Of a DNA stretch of 64,000 nucleotides, positions 23,957 to 32,080 are shown piece by piece. Positions within the stretch are counted from its first letter, which is position 1, and each line of letters opens with the position of its first letter. A program made the translations under genes and the position numbers. The notes below the pieces were generated by a model, which searched no databases, was not told the origin of the DNA, and saw only the letters and a list, made by a program, of their open reading frames with translations. This DNA comes from CAZNGF01 sp964572855. GTDB taxonomy: Bacteria; Bipolaricaulota; Bipolaricaulia; RBG-16-55-9; JAJCYT01. The stretch spans positions 11,125 through 75,124 of the forward strand of contig CAZNGF010000005.1 in assembly GCA_964572855.1 (NCBI GenBank). The letters run 5' to 3'.

Positions 23957-24927
23957 GCACCGCCCTCCACGATCAGCGGCTTGATGTAGGAGATCCAGGC
24001 GGGTTGTTTCACGAACCCCAGCCGCCGGTTGAGCGCGAGAATGCCTTCGTTGTTCGACTCATTCCAGGTCTTGATCCAGCGGTGGCCCTGGCGCTTGGCG
24101 TAGCGGATGCCGGCCACCTTGAGCGCCAGGGCCAGCCCTTGTCTGCGATGGTCGGCCCGCACGCCGGTCAGGTCCGTGTAGAGGTCGTTGGTACTAGAGC
24201 TCGGATCCTTCCGGAACGTACTCAGGCCCACGTAATCCCCGGCGTGAACCGCGACCAGGTACCCGGACTTCAACAAGTGCGGGTGCTCCAAAAACTCGTC
24301 GAGCCAGGCGTCGTAGTCGCTTGGCGTGAACTCGTGCGGCTTCGGCACTTCCTCGCGCACGGCTCGGTCCAGCCGATACAGCTTGCGGTAGCAGTCCGGA
24401 TCCTCTTGTTCGAGCTCCGAGAGCGACCGAAGGGCGTACCCCTTTCGCTCGACCTTCTCCAGCAGACCGCGATAGGCGTCGATCTCGAACCGCTCCACGT
24501 CGAGCAGCGACTCCCACTCGCGCATCTCCTCCTCGAAGCCGCGCCGTTCCAGAAACGCGATCCCGCTTTCCAGGTGCTCACGGGTCTCGGCGCGGAGCAA
24601 CCGCGGGGCCAGCGGCGCGAGTCCGGCCAAGATCTCCTCGTAAAGCCGCCCCCCGATGCCGAGTTCGCGCCGGGCCGGTCGCACGGCGACGTGGATTTGA
24701 AACTGGTCGGGATGGAAATTCCAACGGAATTGGTTGTACTCCCCCACGCCCACAACCGCCCCCCCGCGCTGGGCCACCCAGCGCCGCAGCTGACAGCGTT
24801 CGTCGCGGCTCTCGTCCTTGAACCGCAACTCCTCGACGGTGCTCGGGTTCTCGGGATAAACCTCGCTGTAGAGCGCGTGGATGGCCGCGTAGTCGTCGGG
24901 GTCGAACGGGCGGATCGCCCAGTTCAC
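23953..24927 (-). CDS. Tandem GNAT N-acetyltransferase
   Basis: 324 residues with two GNAT-like halves. The N-terminal half (IRPFDPDDYAAIHALYSEVY) includes AVRPARRELGIGGRLYEE near residue 85. The C-terminal half has DLTGVRADHRRQGLALALKV near 255, the canonical acetyl-CoA loop, and TWNESNNEGILALNRRLGF near 290. The start is taken as GTG at 24927, eight bases from an AGGAGG site; a GTG at 24933 and a TTG further out are alternatives. The substrate is unknown; coupling to the C45 hydrolase suggests acylation and deacylation of related amines. Confidence 0.82.
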   Translation of the reverse strand: MNWAIRPFDPDDYAAIHALYSEVYPENPSTVEELRFKDESRDERCQLRRWVAQRGGAVVGVGEYNQFRWNFHPDQFQIHVAVRPARRELGIGGRLYEEILAGLAPLAPRLLRAETREHLESGIAFLERRGFEEEMREWESLLDVERFEIDAYRGLLEKVERKGYALRSLSELEQEDPDCYRKLYRLDRAVREEVPKPHEFTPSDYDAWLDEFLEHPHLLKSGYLVAVHAGDYVGLSTFRKDPSSSTNDLYTDLTGVRADHRRQGLALALKVAGIRYAKRQGHRWIKTWNESNNEGILALNRRLGFVKQPAWISYIKPLIVEGGA

Positions 24928-25015
24928 CGACACCGCCTCCTCTTTAGGGAATGTGATGGTGTTCAATGTACGGTGGGCGCTTAAACGGCGCCAGCGGGCG
25001 TTCGGGCGGGTACGG

Positions 25016-25333
25016 CTAAGGGTCCACGCCCTTGAGCACGACGCCCTGGTCGAAACCGCCGCGCTCCTCGCGCCTGCGGCGGGCCAGCGCGTCGAGCTCC
25101 TCCCAACTCAGCGCTCGCTCGCTCAACAAAGCGCGCACGACCTCATACACGTCGGCAAGTTCCGCGCGCCAGTCCTCCGCGCGCGCTAATTCACGGGACT
25201 CCTCCACCAGCTTTCGCTTCAGGTGTTCCCAGCGCGCCTCGCCCACGACCCGCTCGAAGCGTGGCTGTTTTCCCTGCGCCAGCATGAGCTCGGGAACCCG
25301 GTCGCGCACAAGCTTGGCGTGTCGCGCGCTCAT
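25016..25333 (-). CDS. Phosphoribosyl-ATP pyrophosphohydrolase-like NTP pyrophosphatase
   Basis: 105-residue all-alpha protein of the MazG/HisE superfamily. Family residues are HAKLVRDRVPELMLAQGK, LKRKLVEESRELARAEDW and ELADVYEVVRALL (the EExxE and ExxD metal-binding pattern), followed by RRREERGGFDQGVVLKG. These small proteins probably clean up non-canonical nucleotides. It is coupled to the methyltransferase gene by an ATGA overlap. Confidence 0.82.
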   Translation of the reverse strand: MSARHAKLVRDRVPELMLAQGKQPRFERVVGEARWEHLKRKLVEESRELARAEDWRAELADVYEVVRALLSERALSWEELDALARRRREERGGFDQGVVLKGVDP

Positions 25334-26055
25334 CGCCCCTCCAGCACGGCCACGTACCCGCGCTCCAGGTCGCCGCACGAATACACTTGCGTCAAGGACC
25401 ATCCTTCGTCCCAAGCCAAGCTCAGCAGGCTGTCGGGGGAGAGGAAAAGCAGGTCGAACCACGGACCGACACGGCCGGCGTAACGCAAGCGGACCGTGAC
25501 CAGGCCGCGGGCGCGCCCTCGCTCCAGGTTCCGTTTCAGGTAATCGAGGTGCAGCGGGTTGGTCGTACCGGGGGCGCTGGAGTGCGCGATCAGCCTGCCG
25601 CTTTTGCCGCTCAGGCGGCGAAACTCGCGCAGCATGGCTCGCGTGCGCGGTAAATCCCCGCAAATGCCGAACGTGTTGCCCAACAGCAGGATGGATTCCA
25701 AGCTACCGGCTTCAAACGGGAGCGGGTCGCAGGCCGAGGCCACCCGCACGCATCTTACCCCGCGTTCGCGCGCCACCTCGGCGGCCAGCGGAGACAGGTC
25801 GATCGCGCTGACGTCCTCACCCTGGTCCTGCAAGTGCAACGCGTGCCGGCCGGCCCCGCATCCCACGTCGAGCGTGGGGCCGCGGACGTGTTCCAGCGCG
25901 CGCTTTTCCATGGTAGAAAACGCGTCGTAGGGGCGGAAATAGACGGCGATATCGTGCGAGGCGACCAGCCCGTCCTCGCGCTCGATCTCGTAGGACACCG
26001 AGCGCTCCGGGGTCCAGTCTCTCAGAGCTTGCCCGAACAGGTCTTGCGCGCCCAT
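25330..26055 (-). CDS. Class I SAM-dependent methyltransferase
   Basis: 241 residues. The SAM-binding motif is TLDVGCGAGRHALHLQDQG near residue 62, with the acidic end of strand 2 in SAIDLSPLAAEVARERG and motif IV in ESILLLGNTFGICGD. The N-terminal region (DIAVYFRPYDAFSTMEKRAL) is of the small-molecule type. The substrate cannot be assigned. Confidence 0.86.
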   Translation of the reverse strand: MGAQDLFGQALRDWTPERSVSYEIEREDGLVASHDIAVYFRPYDAFSTMEKRALEHVRGPTLDVGCGAGRHALHLQDQGEDVSAIDLSPLAAEVARERGVRCVRVASACDPLPFEAGSLESILLLGNTFGICGDLPRTRAMLREFRRLSGKSGRLIAHSSAPGTTNPLHLDYLKRNLERGRARGLVTVRLRYAGRVGPWFDLLFLSPDSLLSLAWDEGWSLTQVYSCGDLERGYVAVLEGR

Positions 26056-26073
26056 GGTCGCCTCGCTCGGGGC

Positions 26074-26265
26074 TTACGCCTCGTCCTTTTCCATCTTCAG
26101 GATGTCGCGCCCGTTGTAGAAACCGCACTTCGAGCAGACCCGGTGGGGCATCTTGGGCTCGTGGCACTGCGGGCACTCGCCCACGTTAAGCGGGTCCAGA
26201 TAGTAGAAGGCCGCCCGCCGCTGGCGAATCATGGTCTTGGAACGGCGTTTCTTAGGTACGCACAT
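26074..26265 (-). CDS. rpmF: 50S ribosomal protein L32, zinc-binding form
   Basis: 63 residues with the conserved start CVPKKRRSKTMIRQRRA and four zinc cysteines (GECPQCHE and RVCSKCGFYNGR). ATG at 26265 with AGGAG six bases upstream. In many bacteria rpmF sits with fatty-acid genes; here it stands alone before a methyltransferase gene. Confidence 0.97.
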   Translation of the reverse strand: MCVPKKRRSKTMIRQRRAAFYYLDPLNVGECPQCHEPKMPHRVCSKCGFYNGRDILKMEKDEA

Positions 26266-26295
26266 GGGATCTCCTAGCAAGTCGGATGGCTCCGG

Positions 26296-26323
26296 ATTTT
26301 ACCGATTTTCTCATCCGGTGCAA
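26296..26323 (-). promoter_or_regulatory. Promoter of rpmF
   Basis: TTGCAC (26323-26318), a 16-base spacer and TAAAAT (26301-26296), about 30 bases before the rpmF ATG. Confidence 0.7.
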
Positions 26324-26339
26324 GTTTTCCGCACGCCCG

Positions 26340-26930
26340 TCAGAGCAGCAGACCGCTCACAAACGGAAGCAGAAGCGCGGAGAGGAACACGCCCAGCAGC
26401 GCGCCGCTGATCACATCGGAGGGATAGTGCTCGCCCACGTATACCCGCGAGAACGCGATCAGCGCCGAAGCGCTAAAGGCCGCCACCTGGATCGGGAGGA
26501 CGGGATAGAACTGCGCGATCATGAAAGCGATTCCGAACGAGGTCGTGGCGTGCCCGGACGGAAACGAATAGCTGTCCAGGTAACGGAAGCGCAGGTCGCG
26601 CGTAGCCGGCAGCGGGCCGGGCCGATCCCGCTTGGTCAGCCGTTTCGAAAGCCTGAAGGTCACGATGTTGATGCACGTGATGGCGGCCATCGTGGCCACC
26701 TGCCGCCGGTCGGCAGGCGAGCCCAGCGTGATGAGTCCTAGGCCAACCAGGAGCCACAGGTAACCGTCGCCGAAATACGTTGCGGCCACGAACATCTTGG
26801 AGAAACGGCGCAGGCGCGGGTGCCAGCACATCGCCTCCAGGCAGCGATGGTCCCACTCCCAAAGCCGGAGCGACACGGCGTCGAGCTGTTGGGCCACGTC
26901 CTGCCGCAGGTCTCGCAGCCGAGAACGCAT
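26340..26930 (-). CDS. PAP2-family membrane phosphatase
   Basis: 196 residues with five or so membrane segments and the three PAP2 motifs: KRLTKRDRPGP, then SFPSGHATTSFG, then SRVYVGEHYPSDV. Candidates are undecaprenyl-pyrophosphate or phosphatidate phosphatase activity; the active site faces the outside of the inner membrane. The start ATG lies 11 bases after the lysS stop, so it is probably cotranscribed with greA and lysS. Confidence 0.9.
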   Translation of the reverse strand: MRSRLRDLRQDVAQQLDAVSLRLWEWDHRCLEAMCWHPRLRRFSKMFVAATYFGDGYLWLLVGLGLITLGSPADRRQVATMAAITCINIVTFRLSKRLTKRDRPGPLPATRDLRFRYLDSYSFPSGHATTSFGIAFMIAQFYPVLPIQVAAFSASALIAFSRVYVGEHYPSDVISGALLGVFLSALLLPFVSGLLL

Positions 26931-26941
26931 CCCGATCGGCC

Positions 26942-28450
26942 TCACCTCGCCGGCTTCGAGGCCGCGGTCGGCGCCGAGGTGGGCCGCAGGGTCGGAAACA
27001 GGATCACGTCCCGAATGCCGTCGCGGTTGGTCAACAGCATCGCCAGCCGGTCCACCCCGATGCCGAGCCCGCCGGTGGGGGGCATGCCGTACTCGAGCGC
27101 GGTCAGGTAATCCTCGTCCAGCGGTTGCGCTTCCTCGTCTCCGCCGCGGCGCTGAGCCTCCAGCGTGACGAAGCGCTCGCGCTGGTCCAGCGGGTCGTTG
27201 AGCTCGGAGAACGCGTTGCCGATCTCGAAGCCTCCCACGAAGGCCTCGAAGCGCTCGACCAGCTCGGGCTCGTCCGGTTTGCGCTTGGCCAGCGGCGAGA
27301 TCTCGATCGGGTAGTCGAGCAAAAACGTGGGCTGGATCAGGGTGGGTTCGACAAACGCGCTCAACAGCTCGTCTACCCAGTTGCCCCAGCCCGTTTGCGG
27401 CGTGACCTCCAGGCCGGCGGCGGCGATCGCGGCCGCCAGCGTCTCCTCCGTGTCGTGCTCGGCGATGTCCAGGCCGGTGCGCTCCCGAATGGCCTCGCGC
27501 AGCGACACACGGCGCCACGGCGGGGTCAGATTGATCTCCCGTTCCCCGAACCGGATCGTTGTCGTCCCGAGCGCCGCCCGTGCCACCTGCGCCACCATGT
27601 GCTCGCAAAGCGACATCATGCCCTCGTAGTCGGTGTAGGCCTGGTAACACTCCATCATGGTAAACTCGGGGTTGTGCTTGGTCGAGAGCCCTTCGTTGCG
27701 AAAGTCGCGTCCGATTTCGTACACGCGCTCGAACCCGCCGACGATAAGGCGTTTCAAATACAGCTCGTCGGAAATCCGCAGGTAGAGATCCGTGTCCAGC
27801 GCGTGGTGCCGGGTCACGAAGGGCCGCGCCGCCGCGCCGCCGTAGAGCGGCTGTAGCACGGGCGTCTCGACCTCTAAAAAACCCTGTTCGTCCAAAAACG
27901 CGCGCATGGCGGTCACGGCGCGCGACCGGGTGCGGAACGCCTCGCGGCTCTCCGCGTTCGAGAGCAGGTCGAGGTAGCGCTGCCGGTAACGCGTCTCGAC
28001 ATCCTTGAGCCCATGCCACTTTTCCGGGGGCGGTAGCAATGCCTTGCTCAAGACCTCGAACGCACGTACCCCAACCGACAACTCCCCACGCCGCGTCCGG
28101 AACAACGTCCCCTCGGCCCCCAGGAAGTCGCCCAGGTCGATGTGGTCGAGCAGCGCGGCGTAGCGCGCTTCGCCCAGGTTGTCCTGGGCGGCGTGGAGCT
28201 GGATGCGCCCTGCCCCGTCCTCCAGCACGAGGAACGACGCGCCGCCCATCCGGCGGATGGCCATCACCCGCCCGCACACGCGGGCCGTCTCCTCGACGGC
28301 CTCGCCCGGTTGCAGGGCCTCGTGCCTTGCCTGCAGCTCGGCGGACCAAGCCGTGCGCTCGAACCCGGTCGGATAGGGGTTCACCCCCTGGGCTCGTAGG
28401 GAGTTGAGCTTCTTAAGTCGTTCCTGGCGCAGCGTGTTGTTCTCGGCCAT
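26942..28450 (-). CDS. lysS: Lysyl-tRNA synthetase, class II
   Basis: 502 residues. An OB-fold anticodon domain (about 50-150, with GRVMAIRRMGGASFLVLEDG) precedes the class II core: motif 2 in FERVYEIGRDFRNEGLSTKH and EFTMMECYQAYTDYE, and motif 3 in PTGGLGIGVDRLAMLLTN. There is no evident ribosome site; it begins 11 bases after greA and is likely coupled to it. Confidence 0.97.
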   Translation of the reverse strand: MAENNTLRQERLKKLNSLRAQGVNPYPTGFERTAWSAELQARHEALQPGEAVEETARVCGRVMAIRRMGGASFLVLEDGAGRIQLHAAQDNLGEARYAALLDHIDLGDFLGAEGTLFRTRRGELSVGVRAFEVLSKALLPPPEKWHGLKDVETRYRQRYLDLLSNAESREAFRTRSRAVTAMRAFLDEQGFLEVETPVLQPLYGGAAARPFVTRHHALDTDLYLRISDELYLKRLIVGGFERVYEIGRDFRNEGLSTKHNPEFTMMECYQAYTDYEGMMSLCEHMVAQVARAALGTTTIRFGEREINLTPPWRRVSLREAIRERTGLDIAEHDTEETLAAAIAAAGLEVTPQTGWGNWVDELLSAFVEPTLIQPTFLLDYPIEISPLAKRKPDEPELVERFEAFVGGFEIGNAFSELNDPLDQRERFVTLEAQRRGGDEEAQPLDEDYLTALEYGMPPTGGLGIGVDRLAMLLTNRDGIRDVILFPTLRPTSAPTAASKPAR

Positions 28451-28461
28451 GATGACGCCAA

Positions 28462-28956
28462 TCAGTCGCCGCGCTGGATGCCGACGATCTTGTAAGTGAT
28501 CTGCCCCGAGGCGGTCTTGAGTTTGACCTTTTCCCCCTTCTTCTTGCCCACCAGCATCTTGCCCAGCGGCGACTCGGTGGAGATGCGCCCGTGTTCCAGA
28601 TCGAACTCCGCCGGGGAAACGAGCTCGAGCACGGTCTGCTTGCCCGGCTGCGTATCCACCTCGAGGATCACGCGAGCACCCAACCCCACCACGTCGGTGC
28701 TGATGCTCTCCTCCTCGATAATCTGGGCGTTGCTCAACAGCTCTTCGAGCGTGCGCAGCTCGGCCTCGAGCATCTCCTTCTCCCGTTCAAGGTCGATGTA
28801 TTCGCGGTTCTCCCGCAACTCGCTGTCGTGCTCTTTGGCGATCTTGAGCCGTCGCGGGATTTCCTCGTGCAGGAGCCGCAAACACTCTTCCAGGCGCGCT
28901 TGTTTCTGCTTGTATCCCTTGCGGGTCAGCAGGATTTCTTCCTCGTTGATGGCCAT
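28462..28956 (-). CDS. greA: Transcription elongation factor GreA
   Basis: 164 residues. The N-terminal coiled coil (GYKQKQARLEECLRLLHEEI to AELRTLEELLSNAQIIEEE) carries the acidic DLEREKEM tip region, and the C-terminal FKBP-like domain ends with ESPLGKMLVGKKKGEKVKL. It rescues backtracked RNA polymerase by stimulating transcript cleavage. AGAGGAG precedes the ATG. The greA-lysS order is common in other bacteria. Confidence 0.95.
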   Translation of the reverse strand: MAINEEEILLTRKGYKQKQARLEECLRLLHEEIPRRLKIAKEHDSELRENREYIDLEREKEMLEAELRTLEELLSNAQIIEEESISTDVVGLGARVILEVDTQPGKQTVLELVSPAEFDLEHGRISTESPLGKMLVGKKKGEKVKLKTASGQITYKIVGIQRGD

Positions 28957-29009
28957 GGCACTCCTCTCTGTCCAGTTTCATCGTGACCGGGTTTCGCTTC
29001 AAATAGGAC

Positions 29010-29035
29010 AGGGGGGAGAACGTCGTCTCCCCCCT
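29010..29035 (-). promoter_or_regulatory. Strong hairpin at the 5' end of the predicted greA mRNA
   Basis: Perfect ten-base arms (29010-29019 and 29026-29035) around a six-base loop. It lies after the rnpA stop but also just downstream of the greA promoter, so it may end rnpA transcripts, protect the greA 5' end, or both. The following minus-strand bases TGTCCTATTTG are only weakly U-rich. Confidence 0.6.
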
Positions 29036-29045
29036 CATGACCCGT

Positions 29046-29075
29046 AATATATCACAAACGCACCCCCAAATGCAA
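29046..29075 (-). promoter_or_regulatory. Promoter of greA-lysS
   Basis: TTGCAT (29075-29070), an 18-base spacer and TATATT (29051-29046), immediately after the rnpA stop. Confidence 0.7.
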
Positions 29076-29078
29076 CGT

Positions 29079-29426
29079 CTAGCAATTGGCTTCAAGCGAT
29101 CGAGCCACCTTGTCCAGAGCTCGATCGAGATCGGCGCGCAGGGGCGCGTCGGGAGTCGCCGCCGCTGGACGAACGTCTACGATCAGGTCGACGCCGTTCA
29201 GTTCGGGCGCACGCCGACGCAACGCCTCGCGTACGATCCGCTTCACGCGGTTTCGCAAGACCGCACGGCCCACGCGCCGGCTGACCGTGATCCCGTAACG
29301 CCCCGTCGCTCGGCCGTTGGCGAGCCAGACGAGCGTAAACAGCACGGTGCGCTCGCGTCGGCCGCGGCGGTACACGTGCTTGAACGCGTTTCGGCGCCGC
29401 AATCGCAGCGCCCGCGGCAAACCCAT
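29079..29426 (-). CDS. rnpA: Ribonuclease P protein component
   Basis: 115 basic residues with the family signature RNRVKRIVREALRR near residue 70, preceded by FTLVWLANGRATGRYGITVSRRVG. It supports tRNA 5' maturation by the RNase P RNA. A GGAGGAG site lies eight bases before the ATG. The usual neighbours rpmH, yidD and yidC are absent: the upstream 76 bases separate it from a divergent envelope gene. Confidence 0.95.
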   Translation of the reverse strand: MGLPRALRLRRRNAFKHVYRRGRRERTVLFTLVWLANGRATGRYGITVSRRVGRAVLRNRVKRIVREALRRRAPELNGVDLIVDVRPAAATPDAPLRADLDRALDKVARSLEANC

Positions 29427-29452
29427 CGTGTGTCCTCCTCCATGCCCAGTGC

Positions 29453-29481
29453 TTGCAAGGACTGGGGCGCTCGGTTACTTT
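29453..29481 (+). promoter_or_regulatory. Promoter of the outer-membrane barrel gene pair
   Basis: TTGCAA at 29453, a 17-base spacer and TACTTT at 29476-29481, 21 bases before the ATG at 29503. Confidence 0.65.
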
Positions 29482-29502
29482 GTGATTGTCGGAAGGGGGC
29501 GC

Positions 29503-30651
29503 ATGAAACCACCCGTCTGCCGTGCCCGAGTCGAGCAATGCGTGGGGCTGTTGGTTTGCTTGTTCCTCGTGGCATCGAGCCTCCCAGCCCACGCCGTCAC
29601 CGTATCGCTCTGCGATTATACGCCGCCGCAAAGCCGCTTCATCGACCTGCAGGCCGTGGGCGACTTCCAGTTCGAAACGGGCGCCGGACGCAAGACCCCT
29701 GTCTACGACGGCCAGCTCCGCGTGGACGGGGTCTACCTGTCCGACACGCAGACCGCCGGCGTCTCGATCGAGGGCAACCTGCAGTTCGACCTCGGGGATC
29801 AAAGCCTGAACGAGGTCCGCCTCGCCCCCAGCTACAGGGTGTTCGTGCCGGGCAACGACGTGTTCGCCTTCCTGGGCATGGACGTCAAAGAACCGCTCCG
29901 GCCCGAGGGGCTCGCGTTCCAGGACAGCTCGGTCCTCTTCGGACTGGGCTACGGGCGCTTCCGCGAGGTTACCCCGCTGGCGCAGGCGCTGCAGGTGCAG
30001 AGCCAGTTGCTCCGCCTCGGCAAGCTTCTCGAGCCGCTCCCCGACGTCAGTATCAACCACCTGGCCGACCTCATCAGCCGACACGACAGCTCCCAGCCGC
30101 TCACCACGCTCATGAGCGACATCGCGACCACGCTGAGCGACTCGGGCTGGATCGTGGGCGATCCGCTGGGCGCGCCCAGCTTGCTGGCCATTGAGGGTAT
30201 CCTGATGGACAACGCCAACTCCAAGTTCTGCGGCTGGGAAACCCAGCTCGCCTTCGACCTCGGGATCGACTCCGGCACCCAGGGGATGCCCGTGCTCGAC
30301 TTCCGCTACTCGCTCGCCTTCCGCTATGCCTTGCCCCCCACGCCCCGCTCGCAGTTCGTGCTCAACACGCGCTGGGCCTTCACCCAGGACCTGTTCCGCA
30401 CCTTCTTCCTGAACGCGACCGCCAGCTATACCTACGAGCTAAGTGACTTCATCAGCATCTCGACCCGGTACGCGTTCTCGCGCAGCAGCACGCGCGCGGT
30501 CACCCCGCTCGACGTGCAGACGCTCAACCTCAGCTTCGGCTTCGAGCGGTCCGCCTGGAGCCTCATGCTGGACCTCGAGTTCGGGCGCAGCACGGGCGCG
30601 TCCGACTGGAGCCGCTCGCTCGAACTCAACGGTGGCTATGAGTTCTTCTAG
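29503..30651 (+). CDS. Putative outer-membrane beta-barrel protein
   Basis: 382 residues with a signal peptide (CVGLLVCLFLVASSLPAHA). The mature chain has alternating strands, e.g. FRYSLAFRYALPPTPRSQFV and ASYTYELSDFISISTRYAFS, and ends in ELNGGYEFF. A terminal aromatic after alternating hydrophobic residues is the outer-membrane insertion signal. No family is recognised. GGAAGGGG precedes the ATG at 29503. It overlaps the next gene by 14 bases. Confidence 0.65.
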   Translation: MKPPVCRARVEQCVGLLVCLFLVASSLPAHAVTVSLCDYTPPQSRFIDLQAVGDFQFETGAGRKTPVYDGQLRVDGVYLSDTQTAGVSIEGNLQFDLGDQSLNEVRLAPSYRVFVPGNDVFAFLGMDVKEPLRPEGLAFQDSSVLFGLGYGRFREVTPLAQALQVQSQLLRLGKLLEPLPDVSINHLADLISRHDSSQPLTTLMSDIATTLSDSGWIVGDPLGAPSLLAIEGILMDNANSKFCGWETQLAFDLGIDSGTQGMPVLDFRYSLAFRYALPPTPRSQFVLNTRWAFTQDLFRTFFLNATASYTYELSDFISISTRYAFSRSSTRAVTPLDVQTLNLSFGFERSAWSLMLDLEFGRSTGASDWSRSLELNGGYEFF

Positions 30652-31207
30652 GGCGCCCGCCTGGCGGCGTCTCACGGCCGCCCTGTGCGTGGCGCTTTGT
30701 CTGCTGACGGGGGTCTCCGCCGCTGGCACAGCCCAGGAACAGAACCCAGACGCCTCGCCCGAGGACTTCGTGTTGATCGAACTCTTGCTCAGCATGCAGG
30801 GGGCCGTGATCAGCTCGCGCTTCGCGGTCTTCGCCACCGGCGAGGTCCTCGACGCCCTCTCCCCGTGCGCCGCGCTGCCGGAAGAGGACGTCTCGGCCTG
30901 CGAGTTCGCGCAGTCTTTGCGCCAAACCTGCATCGGCAGCGCCTGGGGTTTCCCGCTGGGGGCGACCCTTGGCATCGGGCTGGCGGGCGCGCTCTTCGAC
31001 GTGCCCGGCAGCATCCTGGGCGCGGCCATCGGCAGCGTGGTGGGCGAGCTGATCGGCCTGCCCCAGTGCAGCTTCATCCGCAACCTCTTCGGCACGACCC
31101 CGCTCCTGCTCCCCCCGCAGGGGTCGGACCTCTCGCTCGTGTTCAACCCCGTGATCCTCTCCGCGTTGGGCGCGACGCTCGGCTACAACGTCGGCCTGCT
31201 CATGTGA
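30638..31207 (+). CDS. Secreted or membrane protein of unknown function with glycine-rich hydrophobic segments
   Basis: 189 residues. The signal peptide is LTAALCVALCLLTGVSAAGT. Two glycine-rich hydrophobic stretches follow (GFPLGATLGIGLAGALF and GSILGAAIGSVVGELIG), like glycine-zipper envelope proteins, and the end (SALGATLGYNVGLLM) is hydrophobic. Four cysteines lie between them. The start inside the preceding barrel gene shows coupling; the pair probably works together at the envelope. Confidence 0.6.
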   Translation: MSSSRAPAWRRLTAALCVALCLLTGVSAAGTAQEQNPDASPEDFVLIELLLSMQGAVISSRFAVFATGEVLDALSPCAALPEEDVSACEFAQSLRQTCIGSAWGFPLGATLGIGLAGALFDVPGSILGAAIGSVVGELIGLPQCSFIRNLFGTTPLLLPPQGSDLSLVFNPVILSALGATLGYNVGLLM

Positions 31208-31248
31208 GGGACGGGCCCCGCGCGACTCGGCAATGTGACGAATCGATC

Positions 31249-31278
31249 TTGACGCCGTGCGCGAACCGCCCTTATACT
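31249..31278 (+). promoter_or_regulatory. Promoter of the alpha/beta hydrolase gene
   Basis: TTGACG at 31249, an 18-base spacer and TATACT at 31273-31278. Confidence 0.7.
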
Positions 31279-31300
31279 TGAGCAACCTAAGGTTGGGGTT

Positions 31301-32080
31301 ATGGAAAACATGCTGGAAACGGAACACCTTCTCACGGTCCCGGGCGATTTCCTACAGGCGGGGGAGGACGGACCCAACGTCCTCTTTCTGCACGGCTTGT
31401 TTGGAGACCCGAACAACTGGCGGGTCAGCCTCGATCGGCTCGCCCCGACCTATCGCGCTTGGGCGCTCAAGTTCCCCTTTTTCTCCGAGGCCGATCTGAA
31501 CAACGTGCGCGCGCTCACCGACTACACGCTCCGTTTCCTCGACCAAAGCGGCATCGAGCGGCTCAGTCTCTGCGGCAACTCGCTCGGCGGCCAGGTGGCC
31601 CTCGACCTTTACCTGCGCGCTCCGGAGCGCGTTTCGGCGCTCGTGCTCACCGGCAGCTCCGGTCTCTGGGAGACCCAGCCCAACGGCAACCTCCCCAAAG
31701 CCACCCGTGAGTTCGTGCGCGAGCAGGCACGGCGCATCTTCTACGACCCCAGCTTCGTGGACGACGAGCTCGTCGAGCTCGTTTATGCAAAGGTGTTGGA
31801 TCGCTCCTTTGCGCGCATGCTGCTGCGGCTGGCCAAGGACGCCCAGCGCTACACGCTGGTGGATCAACTCAAACACATCGCCGCGCCGACGCTGCTGGTC
31901 TGGGGCCGCGAGGACCAGATCACCCCGCCCTCGGTCGCCGAGCTGTTCCATCGCGAGCTCCCAAGCTCGGAGCTCGTGTTCTTCGACCGCTGCGGCCATG
32001 CGCCCCCGCTGGAACACCCGGACCGCTTTGCCAACGAGCTGCGCAGATTCCTGGACGGGGCGCTCAAGGGCCGCCTATAG
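31301..32080 (+). CDS. Alpha/beta-fold hydrolase
   Basis: 259 residues. The oxyanion segment VLFLHGLFGDPNNW is near residue 28, the nucleophile elbow is LCGNSLGGQVALD near 90 (Ser in GNSLGG), the acid is in LLVWGREDQITPP and the catalytic His in FDRCGHAPPLEHP. The substrate is unknown. Its stop and that of the opposing sigma factor gene overlap by six bases within a 16-base palindrome (32070-32085). Confidence 0.87.
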   Translation: MENMLETEHLLTVPGDFLQAGEDGPNVLFLHGLFGDPNNWRVSLDRLAPTYRAWALKFPFFSEADLNNVRALTDYTLRFLDQSGIERLSLCGNSLGGQVALDLYLRAPERVSALVLTGSSGLWETQPNGNLPKATREFVREQARRIFYDPSFVDDELVELVYAKVLDRSFARMLLRLAKDAQRYTLVDQLKHIAAPTLLVWGREDQITPPSVAELFHRELPSSELVFFDRCGHAPPLEHPDRFANELRRFLDGALKGRL

